Assembly: GCF_000178975.2 (NCBI RefSeq)
Contig: NC_015064.1
Span: 124,001-188,000 of the forward strand
From: Granulicella tundricola MP5ACTX9
GTDB taxonomy: Bacteria; Acidobacteriota; Terriglobia; Terriglobales; Acidobacteriaceae
Direction: 5' to 3'
DNA length: 64,000 nucleotides
Part shown: in pieces, positions 23,996 to 32,784 of the stretch
How positions within the stretch are numbered: position 1 is the stretch's first letter
Layout of the letters: each line of letters starts with the position of its first letter
Notes under the pieces: model-generated
Database searches by the model: none
What the model saw: only the letters and a program-made list of their open reading frames with translations
What the model was told of the DNA's origin: nothing
Position numbers and translations under genes: made by a program

Positions 23996-25642
23996 ATGAC
24001 TCGCTTTCCTGCCCGTACCGCTCTCCTTGCCTTGTCCGCTCTCTCCCTCTCCATGCATCTCGCCGCACAGGACGCGCCGTTATTGCTTGCAGCGGCGACC
24101 GAGCCGGCAGTCTCCAGCTCCAATGGACCCGAGTTGCAGAACGGCCCCACGCCGCAGACGGCCACCTCGCCCCAGCCTGCCACCAACAAACTCCCGTCTG
24201 GATTTCTGGGTTCGCCCATCGCAACCGGAACCGTCAAGCGCACCTATCCCGTCAGCATCTCGTTCCTCAGTCGCAACCGCGCCGACGCCCTCAACTACTA
24301 CGACGACGGCGTATACACCAGCACGTACCCATACGTCGAGCACTTGCTACGTATCGCCATCGCCCAGAAGGTCGGCAAGTTTGACTGGCAGGCGGAGTTG
24401 GCCGAAAACACCGTCTTCGACGTTCCCACGACCGCCGTCGACCCGGTAGCGGCACGTGGGCAGCTCTTTCTGGGAGGCACGTACTACGCCTCCAATGGCC
24501 CTCTGAACACCACACCGTCGGCCGCCTCGTTCAAACAGGGCTGGCTGCGCTACCACGGCAAGGGGCCGGACACGACCCTTCGTCTCGGCCGCTTTGAATT
24601 CTTTGAAGGTCAGGAGACGACTCCCAAAGACCCAACCCTGCTTTGGCTGCAAACCAACCGCGTCGCGCAGCGCCTGGTCGGTAACTTCGGCTTTTCGAAC
24701 GGCCAGCGCTCCTTCGACGGCATCGACGGCCACTACGGCAAAGGAACCTGGGACATCACCGCCATGGCTGGCCGCGCCATCCAGGGCGTCTTCAACATGA
24801 ACTCCAACCCTGAGCTCAACGTCGACATTCAATACCTCGCCTATACCAGGCGCCAGTTCAAGGATCGCCTGATCTTCCGCGTCTTCGGCCTGGACTACCA
24901 CGACGCCCGCACCGGCCTGACCAAGACCGACAACCGGACCGCCGCCGCCCGTGCGCTGGACCACAGGAACATCCGCATCGGCAGCTATGGCGCAGACCTG
25001 CTCGGCACCCTGCCCACCGGTCCAGGCGCATTCGACGGGCTCTTCTGGGGTGTCGTCCAGAACGGTCAGTGGGGCGTCCAGAACCAGCACTCCGGCGCCT
25101 ACGCCGTCGAAGGCGGATACCGCTTTACCAAAGTCGCAAGCAAGCCCTGGATTCGCGGCGGAGCCTTTCGCTCCACCGGCGACAACAACAACACCGACGA
25201 CCAGCACAACACCTTCTTCGCCGTGCTGCCGACGCCGCGCGTCTACGCCCGCTTTCCCTTCTACAACTCCATCAACAGCAAGGATCAGTTCATTCAGATC
25301 ATGGACAGCCCCAGCAAACGTTGGGATCTCCGCAGCGACATGCACTTCCTGCAGCTCACCTCCAGCACCGACTTTCTCTACAACGGCGGCGGCGCGTACG
25401 ACAACAAGGTCTTCGGCGTCACCGGCCGCACCGCCAACGGGCACAATAGCCTCGCGTCCATCTTCGATATCAGCTCGGACTATGCCGTCACCCCGTCGCT
25501 CAGCCTGAACACCTACTACGCCCATTCCTACGGCCGCACCGTCATCAGCGCGCTCTATGCGGGCAAACAGGCAAACTACGGATACCTTGAACTCATTTAC
25601 AAGTTCGGCATTAAGCAGCGTGCCGCAAAAGCGGTGAAATAA
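23996..25642 (+). CDS. Alginate-export-type outer membrane porin
   Basis: A 548-residue protein starting with a signal peptide (MTRFPARTALLALSALSLSM, cleavage probably near LAAQ). A Pro/Thr/Ser-rich linker follows, then a long series of alternating amphipathic strands ending in an aromatic residue region (YLELIYKFG). The pattern matches the Alginate_exp barrel family, which forms 18-strand outer membrane channels for anionic solutes. The ATG at 23996 has GGGAG upstream, and the longer frame from 23804 has no signal. It is divergent from the nitrate operon and upstream of the HemD-GAF-ANTAR regulator on the same strand, so it may serve as nitrate entry. Substrate is inferred from position only. 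Confidence 0.8.
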   Translation: MTRFPARTALLALSALSLSMHLAAQDAPLLLAAATEPAVSSSNGPELQNGPTPQTATSPQPATNKLPSGFLGSPIATGTVKRTYPVSISFLSRNRADALNYYDDGVYTSTYPYVEHLLRIAIAQKVGKFDWQAELAENTVFDVPTTAVDPVAARGQLFLGGTYYASNGPLNTTPSAASFKQGWLRYHGKGPDTTLRLGRFEFFEGQETTPKDPTLLWLQTNRVAQRLVGNFGFSNGQRSFDGIDGHYGKGTWDITAMAGRAIQGVFNMNSNPELNVDIQYLAYTRRQFKDRLIFRVFGLDYHDARTGLTKTDNRTAAARALDHRNIRIGSYGADLLGTLPTGPGAFDGLFWGVVQNGQWGVQNQHSGAYAVEGGYRFTKVASKPWIRGGAFRSTGDNNNTDDQHNTFFAVLPTPRVYARFPFYNSINSKDQFIQIMDSPSKRWDLRSDMHFLQLTSSTDFLYNGGGAYDNKVFGVTGRTANGHNSLASIFDISSDYAVTPSLSLNTYYAHSYGRTVISALYAGKQANYGYLELIYKFGIKQRAAKAVK

Positions 25643-25810
25643 TTCGGCTGCGTCAAAGTTACAAGCCCGTTTCGACACAGGCTCCAAGTGGTCTGAAATT
25701 GTGTGTTACCTTGATGTCCAACAGTCCCAACTTGTACTGCTCCAGTGCGCTGCTTGAAGCCCGGAGCAGCCGAGTCGACCCCAGCAGTGGGGACTACGGA
25801 TGGAGTCTTG

Positions 25811-27484
25811 ATGGCGCACGCAAGCTTTGACGGTCTGCGGGTTCTTTCACTCGAATCCAGACGGGCCAAAGAGGTAGAGAAGCTCATCCGCACCTATGGC
25901 GGACAGCCCTTCGTCGTGCCTTTCATGCGAGAGGTGAAGCTCGAATCGAACCATGCCGCGCTGGACTTTGCGGACCGCCTCATGCGCGGCGAACTCGATG
26001 TCGTCATCTTTATGACCGGTGTTGGAGTTCGGGCTCTGCTGGAAATTGTCGAGACACGCTATTCTCGAACGGAATTTCTCGAAGCCTTGGGAAGAATAAA
26101 AATTGTGACGCGAGGCTCGAAACCAGAAGCCGCATTACGCGAACTAAAGCTCCGCTCGGTCGCAACCGCGTCCGAGCCCACAACCTGGCATGAGCTCATG
26201 TCCGCCATGCACGCCTACTTTGGCGACTCGCTCAAGGACCAACGCATTGCCCTGCAGGAGTACGGAGCGTCCAACCCGGAACTCCTCGCGGAATTGACCG
26301 AGTGCAGCGCCTCCGTCTTCAAGGTGCCGGTGTATCAATGGGCGCTGCCGCACGATCTCAAACCACTGCGCGAGTGCGTCCACGGCCTCACCCACGCCAG
26401 TGTGGATGTTGTGCTCTTTACGACCGCAGTCCAGGTCATCCACCTCATGCTGATCGCGCAGGAGATGAACCAGGTCGCCGAGATGCTCGCTGGTCTACGT
26501 TCCGTCGTGGTGGTCTCGGTAGGCCCCACGACAACCGCCGAGCTCCTGCATTACGGCATTCCCCCGGACTTCGAGCCCTCTCGCCCCAAAATGGGCTTCC
26601 TCATCAACGAGGCCGCGCAGTACTCCGCCCAGGTGCTGCAGGGCAAACGCCAGCGAGCGTCGCTGCCGCCCGAAGAGGAGTTTGAGCCGGCCCCTGCCCC
26701 CGGCGAACCACTCACCCATGTCGCCCAATCCCGCCATGCAGTCCGCCGCGTAGCCGAGTCGACTCCCACCATGGCCGGCTTCAGCGACGGCCTCAGCTCC
26801 TTTGACTTCCTGCATGAGATATCCCGCCGCCTCGCCGCCTCCGACCCCCTCCACACCGTGCTCGACCGCATCCTCGAGTTCGTCACCACGATGATTCCCT
26901 GCGACTCCTGTTTCCTCTACACCCTCGAAGGAGAGAAGCTGGTTCTCCGTGCTTCCAGAAACCCTCACGCAGATATCGTCGACTCGCTCGGCATCAAGCT
27001 GGGGCAGGGGATCACGGGCTGGGTCGCCGAACACCGCGAGCCAGTCGCAATCGCCTCCAGAGCCTCGGAAGATCCGCGCTTTTCGAAATTCAAGAACATT
27101 CCGGAGGACACCTTCGAGGCCATGCTATGTACGCCCATCGTCTGCGCGACCAGGGTCATCGGCGTCATCAACCTGCAGCATCGCCTGTCCTACAGTCACA
27201 GCAGTGTGGAAGTCCGGTTGCTCTCCCTGATCGGCTATCTTGTAGGCGCTGAAATTGAACGCGCCCGGCTGGACACCGAAAACCTGCAATTGGCTGATCG
27301 GCTTGAGACGCGGAAAGCGATTGACCGCGCCAAGGGATTGCTGCAAAGGGACCTGAGCATCTCTGAAAGCGACGCATACCGCATGATGCAGCGCGAAAGT
27401 CGACAGAGAAGGAAGACCATGCGTGAAATAGCCGAGGCTCTTCTGCTAAACGAAGAGATGAAGCGCTCCACATCGGTCGCTTAG
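25811..27484 (+). CDS. HemD-like (uroporphyrinogen-III synthase) domain fused to GAF and ANTAR RNA-binding domain
   Basis: A 557-residue fusion. Residues about 7-280 have the two-lobed HEM4 fold (LRVLSLESRRAKEVEKLI, FMTGVGVRALLEIVE, TRGSKPEAALREL, VVVVSVGPTTTAELLHYGI). A Pro/Glu-rich linker (about 285-315) leads to a GAF domain (about 330-483; LGQGITGWVAEHREPVAIAS). The last part (about 497-546) is an ANTAR domain: TRKAIDRAKGLLQ then YRMMQRESRQRRKTMREIAE. ANTAR domains bind nascent RNA and block termination, as NasR does for nitrate assimilation genes in Klebsiella. Actinobacterial NnaR joins a HemD-like domain to a DNA-binding domain to control nitrite assimilation. Here the output is RNA-binding. 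ATG 25811 has GGAG five bases upstream. Whether the HemD part is catalytic or a sensor is unknown. Confidence 0.88.
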   Translation: MAHASFDGLRVLSLESRRAKEVEKLIRTYGGQPFVVPFMREVKLESNHAALDFADRLMRGELDVVIFMTGVGVRALLEIVETRYSRTEFLEALGRIKIVTRGSKPEAALRELKLRSVATASEPTTWHELMSAMHAYFGDSLKDQRIALQEYGASNPELLAELTECSASVFKVPVYQWALPHDLKPLRECVHGLTHASVDVVLFTTAVQVIHLMLIAQEMNQVAEMLAGLRSVVVVSVGPTTTAELLHYGIPPDFEPSRPKMGFLINEAAQYSAQVLQGKRQRASLPPEEEFEPAPAPGEPLTHVAQSRHAVRRVAESTPTMAGFSDGLSSFDFLHEISRRLAASDPLHTVLDRILEFVTTMIPCDSCFLYTLEGEKLVLRASRNPHADIVDSLGIKLGQGITGWVAEHREPVAIASRASEDPRFSKFKNIPEDTFEAMLCTPIVCATRVIGVINLQHRLSYSHSSVEVRLLSLIGYLVGAEIERARLDTENLQLADRLETRKAIDRAKGLLQRDLSISESDAYRMMQRESRQRRKTMREIAEALLLNEEMKRSTSVA

Positions 27485-28119
27485 CCATGTGGACGCATCC
27501 GGGCGGTCTCGATCGATGAATCCAACACTGGCATGAAGTTATTCGCCGGACTTACAAAGCAATAACTCGCTCGCGGCACAGAGGGTATGCAGTCAAATGA
27601 CTGTTTCTACAAGAGAGAGCGGTCGGTCAAAGTGTCGCCCGCCCGGGCCTCAGTCAAGTGCCCATTGAGGTTGATCCCTGTCTCATTTAGCGAGCGGTCA
27701 CGGGAAGAGTGTAGGTGGCGCTGCGGGCCGGTGTGCCATCCGTTGCACTGAGCGTGTGCGTGTAAGAGCCAGGATTCAATGGCATCAAGGTCTGCGGTGA
27801 AGTGAGGCTGCGTGACAGCGGGGACGTAAGAGGCGAGGGAAGCAGAAGCGGCGCTCGTGCCCGGGATGCTTGCCGAGGCCAGGACATGCTCCAGGACCCC
27901 CGCATTGCCGCGCTCAATGTAGATATGACGTGAGGTAACCGTCGCTGAAAACATCTTCATCTTCATGCGCACGGATAACCACCTGATACTCCCCGTCTTC
28001 ATCGCGCTGTTGCTCTTGACCTTGCTTCCAATACCCAGCAGCCTGCAGACACCGACCTTGAATCCCACACGTCAAGAGACAGTGCTCGCGCAAAGACCCG
28101 ACGACTCCTTGCTCTCCGG
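27485..28119. other. Mostly decayed intergenic stretch
   Basis: The minus strand keeps a short tail like the end of an Ig-like or choice-of-anchor protein (PLNPGSYTHTLSATDGTPAR, stop near 27687), but the upstream frame is broken. A possible small plus-strand peptide gene starts at 27965. Nothing else is recognisable. Confidence 0.35.
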
Positions 28120-28123
28120 CTAA
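27965..28123 (+). CDS. Possible small secreted or membrane peptide, 52 residues
   Basis: ATG 27965 opens a frame with one hydrophobic segment (LILPVFIALLLLTLLPIPSS) after four polar residues, then a polar tail rich in Thr, Gln and Asp ending in SLLSG. This looks like a signal or anchor sequence with a short mature part. There is no clear ribosome binding site. It may be the start of a broken exported protein. Family unknown. Confidence 0.25.
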   Translation: MRTDNHLILPVFIALLLLTLLPIPSSLQTPTLNPTRQETVLAQRPDDSLLSG

Positions 28124-28405
28124 CCAATATCATTTGACCTTAGATTGGGGATGGATGTGATGGCATTCGTCAGGAGGTGTCCGACTGGGTGCCTCCCTGC
28201 ATCTCGCGAGAGCCAACAGATGTCTGTCTCCAATTCCCGGGTGCAGAGTGGAATGTCCATCTCACTCTCAACTTCGATGAAGGATCGTTCCTTGACGCCG
28301 TCGGGAAGAGATTGAAGGATCGTGAGAATCGACGGGGCAGCCGTCTCATCGCCTGCAAAGATACAGCACCTGCCCGAGGCGGGGGCCTTACACACCCCGC
28401 ACGGC
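28120..28405 (-). pseudogene. Siderophore-interacting protein (SIP) C-terminal fragment fused to ahpD
   Basis: The segment CIFAGDETAAPSILTILQSL followed by RSFIEVESEMD and ETDICWLSRDAG matches the NADPH-binding C-terminal domain of siderophore-interacting flavin reductases (typical pattern AGDETALPAI...EV...WLHR). The FAD domain is absent. The frame is continuous with the ahpD remnant upstream, so a deletion joined two genes. A ferric-siderophore reductase therefore once lay here. Confidence 0.55.
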
Positions 28406-28419
28406 AAGTAACTTTCCAC

Positions 28420-28952
28420 GCTGGCCCCGGGCGATGCAGAGGCTACCCACCGGGAAAATACGCCGTTACCATGCAGGGTCACATCGACAGCAGCGATCAA
28501 CTCTTCCGCCGCCCCCTTGTCCCGTACGACTTTCTCATGGGAATCAACGCACTTGCCGCAGCCGTTGATGGCCGAGACGGCCAGCGACCAGAGCTCGAAA
28601 TCAAGCGGCTCCACGCCATGCGAACGAAGGACATTCATCCTCAATCGAGCGGGCAATCTTGCATATTCCTCGTTGCTCGAAAGATGCTGAAAGCGATAAT
28701 AGATGTTGTTCATCCCCATAATGGCCGCGGCTGCTTTGGCTGCTTCGATGGCAGCATCAGAGAGATGCTTCGAGGCTTCCGCTAATACAGCTGCAGTCAA
28801 GACGGAGTTTCGAGTGCCTATCGCGGACGCAACCACTGTGCCCCAGAGTTGTTGCAGGGTCAGTTCCGTGTTGTTGCGGATGAGCGTAGAGTCGTTCAAC
28901 TTCAGGTCCTTCGCGAACGCCGATAGGGAACCGTAAGAGCGTCTGACGTCAT
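28420..28952 (-). pseudogene. ahpD: Alkylhydroperoxidase AhpD, frameshifted and 3'-fused
   Basis: The core is a clear AhpD: AFAKDLKLNDS, AAKAAAAIMGMNNIYYRFQH, LRMNVLRSHGVEPLDFELWS and the redox pair plus His in NGCGKCVDSHEKV (Cys-x2-Cys-x3-His). AhpD reduces the AhpC disulfide in peroxide defence. The natural start is ATG 28952 with AAAAGGAG upstream, but that frame (MTSDALTV) leaves the main frame after about ten codons, near 28920. The 3' end runs into the SIP fragment and lacks the final AhpD helix. ahpC is directly upstream, also truncated. Confidence 0.8.
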
Positions 28953-28966
28953 GATGCAATCTCCTT

Positions 28967-29119
28967 TTAGGCTGCGATGGTCTCTTCGCCTTTTTGCCAG
29001 TTGCAGGGGCATAGTTCATCGGTCTGCAAGGCATCGAGGACACGCAGAACCTCCTGGGGATTCCGGCCCACGGAAAGATCCGTCACATAGACAAAGCGAA
29101 TGACGCCTTGTGGCGTCGA
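28967..29119 (-). pseudogene. ahpC: Peroxiredoxin AhpC, C-terminal fragment
   Basis: The last 50 residues of AhpC are preserved: GVIRFVYVTDLSVGRNPQEV then LDALQTDELCPCNWQKGEE, including the resolving Cys in ELCPCNW. Upstream of about 29119 homology ends, so the peroxidatic half is lost. It is followed 14 bases later by ahpD, the normal gene order. Confidence 0.85.
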
Positions 29120-29749
29120 CGAGAGAGGTTGCACGGCACAGTGCGCTGGTATGGTCCTTGCGATGGAATTGGCGCTCCGGCATTGGGCTCTTTGGCCTTT
29201 GGAGAGCGCGGGGGCCATTTGGCGATCGAGGCAGAAGAGATGACCTCTCTGAATCGTGTCTATATGCAAAGGGTTGGAATCCTCAGAACGGCATTCAGCA
29301 TGGGAGCCGAGCCATTCACCGCGGTCGACTGGATGTCTCAGGACCCGAACTTCAGCGGCCTATGCCGTCTTTTTTCGCGTTGCCTGGGACGTCTCGTCAA
29401 CACCGTTCGCGTCGTGAACAATCTCGAGCTTGGCATATGCCCATTCCGCTTGATCGGCCAGACAACAGCACACTTTCCTGACTTTTCTTTGTGGCTCCGC
29501 ACCTCGCATCCTTTGCAGCGAGCAGGTCAATCCCTTAAATTCTTCGTTTCAAAGGCTGCGGTGGGCTGGGCTGTGTTGACCACGGATCAAGATATCCTGC
29601 CTTTTATCTCGGAATCGACGCTGACGACTTCAATCACCCAGACACTCAACGCCTGGCGGCGCGTCCAGCAGGAGACAAGCTACGAGGGCCCATTCCAAGA
29701 CGAGGTCAATCGGTCGACTAATCGAGAGTTTGGTTTGGCAGAGACAGAG
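29120..29749. other. Unassigned stretch between ahpC remnant and TetR gene
   Basis: A long plus-strand frame (29108-29806) runs through but has no family features, low-complexity usage and overlaps the end of the TetR gene, so I do not call it. A short minus-strand coding-like piece (WAYAKLEIVHDANGVDETSQ near 29400-29460) hints at another decayed gene. Confidence 0.35.
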
Positions 29750-30481
29750 TCAAGGGACCCGAGATCGAATCCCGAGAGCACTCTTAGCTCTTCGCGCCTT
29801 GGGTGACTTGGTGGAAAGCTTGCCGCGGAGATAGTGCCCCAGGAAGATCACAACCGCTTGCTCAACAACCTCTGTGATCCGCGCCGAAGAGAGTTCCGCC
29901 TCAGACCCCATGACACGAACCCAAAGGAGGGACTCGTCCACCATCCCGATGAACTGCTGCGATGCGAGTTCGGCATCGGTAAGCTTGAGCACACCTCGCT
30001 TGCCCAACTCCGCAATGTAGTTTCGGATCGCCCCCACCGCCGGGGTCTTTCCCGCATCGAAGAAGCTCCTCATCAGCTCCGGGAATCGTGAGGCCTCTCC
30101 AATGATCATGCGCAGAAATGAGACGGCAAGAGGAGACCGCCAGAACTCGCCGATTGCGTATCCAATCGTACGAAGACCCTTGGCAGGATCGGCGAGCATC
30201 GCCTCATCCGTATCGATCGACATAACCGGGAACGCCATCCACATACGCTCGACCACCGCATGGAACAACTGCGCCTTCCCCTCTGGAAACTGGTTATAGA
30301 GGGTTCGCCTGGCAGACCCTGCCGTCTGAGCGACGAGCTCCATGCTGGTTCCTTCGTAACCGTGCTGAATGAAGACCCGACTCGCCGCCGCCAGGATGGT
30401 GTCACGCTTCGACAGGACGTCAAGCTGAGCCAGGGATTCGAAGATGGACCGTTCAGGACGAGGAAGCATTCTGATGATCAT
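29750..30481 (-). CDS. TetR/AcrR-family transcriptional regulator
   Basis: A 243-residue repressor-type protein. Residues about 15-65 form the TetR helix-turn-helix (RDTILAAASRVFIQHGYEGT, then MELVAQTAGSARRTLYNQF). The C-terminal part (about 85-215) is helical and resembles AefR-like ligand-binding domains (PLAVSFLRMIIGEASRFPEL). ATG 30481 is preferred; upstream codons add no conserved residues. It is divergent from the carboxymuconolactone decarboxylase-like gene with 58 bases between starts, a classic arrangement for a TetR protein controlling the neighbouring redox operon (30540-34584) and itself. Confidence 0.88.
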   Translation of the reverse strand: MIIRMLPRPERSIFESLAQLDVLSKRDTILAAASRVFIQHGYEGTSMELVAQTAGSARRTLYNQFPEGKAQLFHAVVERMWMAFPVMSIDTDEAMLADPAKGLRTIGYAIGEFWRSPLAVSFLRMIIGEASRFPELMRSFFDAGKTPAVGAIRNYIAELGKRGVLKLTDAELASQQFIGMVDESLLWVRVMGSEAELSSARITEVVEQAVVIFLGHYLRGKLSTKSPKARRAKSALGIRSRVP

Positions 30482-30539
30482 ACGGCACTCTCTTGCACTG
30501 GCAATGCTACTTCTGCACAGATAAGTGCATCTCATCCCT

Positions 30540-30953
30540 ATGGCTAACGAACTCACTCCCTCCGCAACGGACACCCTCTACAAACTTGGTTCCGAAACCT
30601 TTACGTCTTCGCTCGGCACGTCTGCGGCCGAATTTGAAAAAGGCTTCGAGGACATTGCGCCTGGATTCGGCCGACTCATTCTGGAAGCAGAGTTCGGTAC
30701 GGCCTATCACCGTCCCGGTCTCGATCTGAAGACGCGCGAACTCATCATCGTCGCGACTTGCGCAACTCTTGGCGCCACGGGATACGGTGCGGCCAAGATG
30801 CATATCGGAGCGGCGCTTCGGGCAGGTGCAACCCGTGCAGAGATCGTCGAAGCGCTCGTGCAAATTACCTTCGCTGCGGGTCTTCCCACTTCTATCGGTG
30901 CCCTTGAGGCGGCGCGTGATGCATTCGCCGCCCTCGACAAGGAAGGCCGCTAA
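30540..30953 (+). CDS. Carboxymuconolactone decarboxylase-like protein
   Basis: A 137-residue CMD/AhpD-fold protein. The conserved region runs from AEFGTAYHRPGLDLKTRELI through ATCATLGATGYGAAKMHIG (the position of the CxxC-H motif in AhpD, here without the Cys pair but with the His) to QITFAAGLPTSIGALEAA. Members are gamma-carboxymuconolactone decarboxylases or redox proteins; without the second Cys a peroxidase role is less likely. An in-frame GTG at 30525 is an alternative start. It is first in a five-gene operon, one base before the next start. Confidence 0.85.
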   Translation: MANELTPSATDTLYKLGSETFTSSLGTSAAEFEKGFEDIAPGFGRLILEAEFGTAYHRPGLDLKTRELIIVATCATLGATGYGAAKMHIGAALRAGATRAEIVEALVQITFAAGLPTSIGALEAARDAFAALDKEGR

Positions 30954-30954
30954 G

Positions 30955-31686
30955 ATGAGCGGTCTTTCGGGAAAGATATCGCTGGTGACTGGCGGGAGCC
31001 GTGGCATCGGACGAGAGATCGCTCTCGCTCTTGCAAAGGCGGGTTCGGATGTTGCGCTCATTGGTCGTACTGCTGGCCCTGACGCGTATGCCGTCGTCGA
31101 TGAAATCCGGGCTATGGGTCGTCAGGCGTTCGTCTACTTCGCAGATCTCTCGAAGGCGGCGCAAGCAGCGAGTGTCGTACAGCAAGCCGCCAGTGAGCTT
31201 GGCCCAATCTCCATCCTCGTCAACAATGCGGGTATCAACCCCAGCAAACCTCTGGAGCAAATCAGCACTGAAGATTGGGATGAGACCATAGCCGTCAATC
31301 TGAGCTCCGCGTTCTACGTGACTCAAGCCGTCCTGCCAGCCATGCGCGCTCAACGATGGGGACGCATCATCATGCTCTCTTCTGTGGCAGCCCAGTTGGG
31401 AGGAGTGATCGGGCCTCACTACGCCGCAAGTAAGGCCGGAATCATTGGTCTCGTCCACGGATACGCAAGCCTCCTCGCAAAGGAAGGCATCACCGTCAAC
31501 TCCATCGCTCCGGCCCTCATCGAAACCGACATGCTCAAAGGCAATGACCGCATCAAGCCCACCCTCATACCGCTCGGGCGCTTTGGAACAGTCGATGAAG
31601 TTGCCTCCGTCGCCTTGATGCTTGCCGAAAACGGATACATGACTGGCCAGACCATCAACGTCAACGGTGGCTGGTACATGAGTTAG
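30955..31686 (+). CDS. SDR oxidoreductase, FabG-like
   Basis: A 243-residue classical SDR: ISLVTGGSRGIGREIAL (cofactor), ILVNNAGINPSKP (NNAG), IIMLSSVAAQ (Ser), HYAASKAGIIG (Tyr-x3-Lys) and a normal C-terminus MTGQTINVNGGWYMS. It resembles 3-oxoacyl-ACP reductases but is embedded in a catabolic or detoxification cluster, so the substrate is probably not a fatty acyl-ACP. Its ATG lies one base after the TAA of the preceding gene. Confidence 0.92.
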   Translation: MSGLSGKISLVTGGSRGIGREIALALAKAGSDVALIGRTAGPDAYAVVDEIRAMGRQAFVYFADLSKAAQAASVVQQAASELGPISILVNNAGINPSKPLEQISTEDWDETIAVNLSSAFYVTQAVLPAMRAQRWGRIIMLSSVAAQLGGVIGPHYAASKAGIIGLVHGYASLLAKEGITVNSIAPALIETDMLKGNDRIKPTLIPLGRFGTVDEVASVALMLAENGYMTGQTINVNGGWYMS

Positions 31687-31722
31687 TGCGCTCTTGCAGC
31701 GACAACAAAGAAGGGACAACAA

Positions 31723-32760
31723 GTGGAAATCAGAAGATTAGGTAATTCAGGACTACGTGTTCCAGCATTGAGCTTCGGCACCGCCACATTCGGCGGACAA
31801 GGGGATTTCTTCAAGGCCTGGGGAGCGACCGATACCGACGGCGCAAGCCGCCTGATCGACGTTTGCCTCGATCACGGCGTATCCATGTTCGACAGCTCAG
31901 ACGGCTACTCAGCCGGTCTCGCAGAGACGATCCTCGGTAAGGCCATCGCAGGCAAGCGTAACAACCTCCTCATCTCGACCAAGGTCACCTTTCCAACGGG
32001 TCCAGGCCTGAACGACTACGGCTCCTCCCGTCAGCACTTGGTCGAAGCGGTGAACGCGTCGTTGAGCCGCCTGGGCACTGACCACATCGATCTGCTGCAA
32101 CTCCACGGACAGGACTACAACACTCCAGTAGACGAGACACTTTCAACCTTGGATGAGCTCGTTCGTTCCGGCAAGGTGCGTTACATCGGTGCGTCCAACT
32201 TCTCGGGCTGGCATCTGATGAAGTCCGTCATGACCTCGTCACAGTATGGCTATCCCCGACACGTCGCGCATCAGGTCTACTACTCCTTGCTGAACCGGGA
32301 CTACGAGTGGGAATTGATGCCGCTCGGGCAGGATCAGGGCATCGGTGCAGTGATTTGGAGCCCGCTCGGCTGGGGCAAACTAACTGGTAAGATCCGCCGC
32401 GATCAACCGGCGAAGCCCGGAACGCGCGCCCATGACATCGCGGGTACAGGTCCGAAGTACGAAGAGGAGCGACTCTATCGCATCGTGGATGCCCTGCTCG
32501 CGTTAACCGAACAAACAGGAAAGACAGTTCCGCAGATCGCTCTCAACTGGCTTCTTCAGAAGCGCACGGTCGCGACCGTCGTGATCGGTGCCCGCAATGA
32601 AGAGCAGCTCATTGAGAACATCGGCGCTGTCGGCTGGACTCTTTCCGCGGAACAGATCGCGACACTGGATGCTGCCAGCGATGCCCCCGCGGCATACCCG
32701 GTCTGGCATCAGCGCGGCTTCCCTGTGCTGAATGAACACTCCACCACCAACCGCAACTAA
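31723..32760 (+). CDS. Aldo/keto reductase, AKR11/13-like
   Basis: A 345-residue aldo/keto reductase of the longer bacterial type: RRLGNSGLRVPALSFGTATF, FDSSDGYSAGLAETILGKA (catalytic Asp and Tyr), LISTKVTF (Lys), HIDLLQLHGQDY (His), and a cofactor end VVIGARNEEQLIENI. A GTG start at 31723 follows AAGGGACAAC. It lies 36 bases after the SDR and 24 before the next SDR. The YSAGLAE pattern resembles enzymes acting on sugars or glyoxals, but the substrate is open. Confidence 0.92.
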   Translation: MEIRRLGNSGLRVPALSFGTATFGGQGDFFKAWGATDTDGASRLIDVCLDHGVSMFDSSDGYSAGLAETILGKAIAGKRNNLLISTKVTFPTGPGLNDYGSSRQHLVEAVNASLSRLGTDHIDLLQLHGQDYNTPVDETLSTLDELVRSGKVRYIGASNFSGWHLMKSVMTSSQYGYPRHVAHQVYYSLLNRDYEWELMPLGQDQGIGAVIWSPLGWGKLTGKIRRDQPAKPGTRAHDIAGTGPKYEEERLYRIVDALLALTEQTGKTVPQIALNWLLQKRTVATVVIGARNEEQLIENIGAVGWTLSAEQIATLDAASDAPAAYPVWHQRGFPVLNEHSTTNRN

Positions 32761-32784
32761 GAACAAGTGAATCAGGAGATTGCA

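Noticed and set aside
24347..25687. 446-codon open frame on the minus strand opposite the porin
   Set aside because: It is the mirror of a high-GC coding gene with signal peptide and barrel pattern; its own translation is Val/Gly/Ala-rich without family features.
27607..28068. 153-codon minus-strand frame after the HemD-GAF-ANTAR gene
   Set aside because: Only a short tail in another frame resembles an Ig-like protein end; the long frame itself has no family features.
29108..29806. 232-codon plus-strand frame between ahpC and TetR
   Set aside because: It overlaps the end of the TetR gene, has no recognisable fold and no ribosome binding site; it was left as unassigned sequence.
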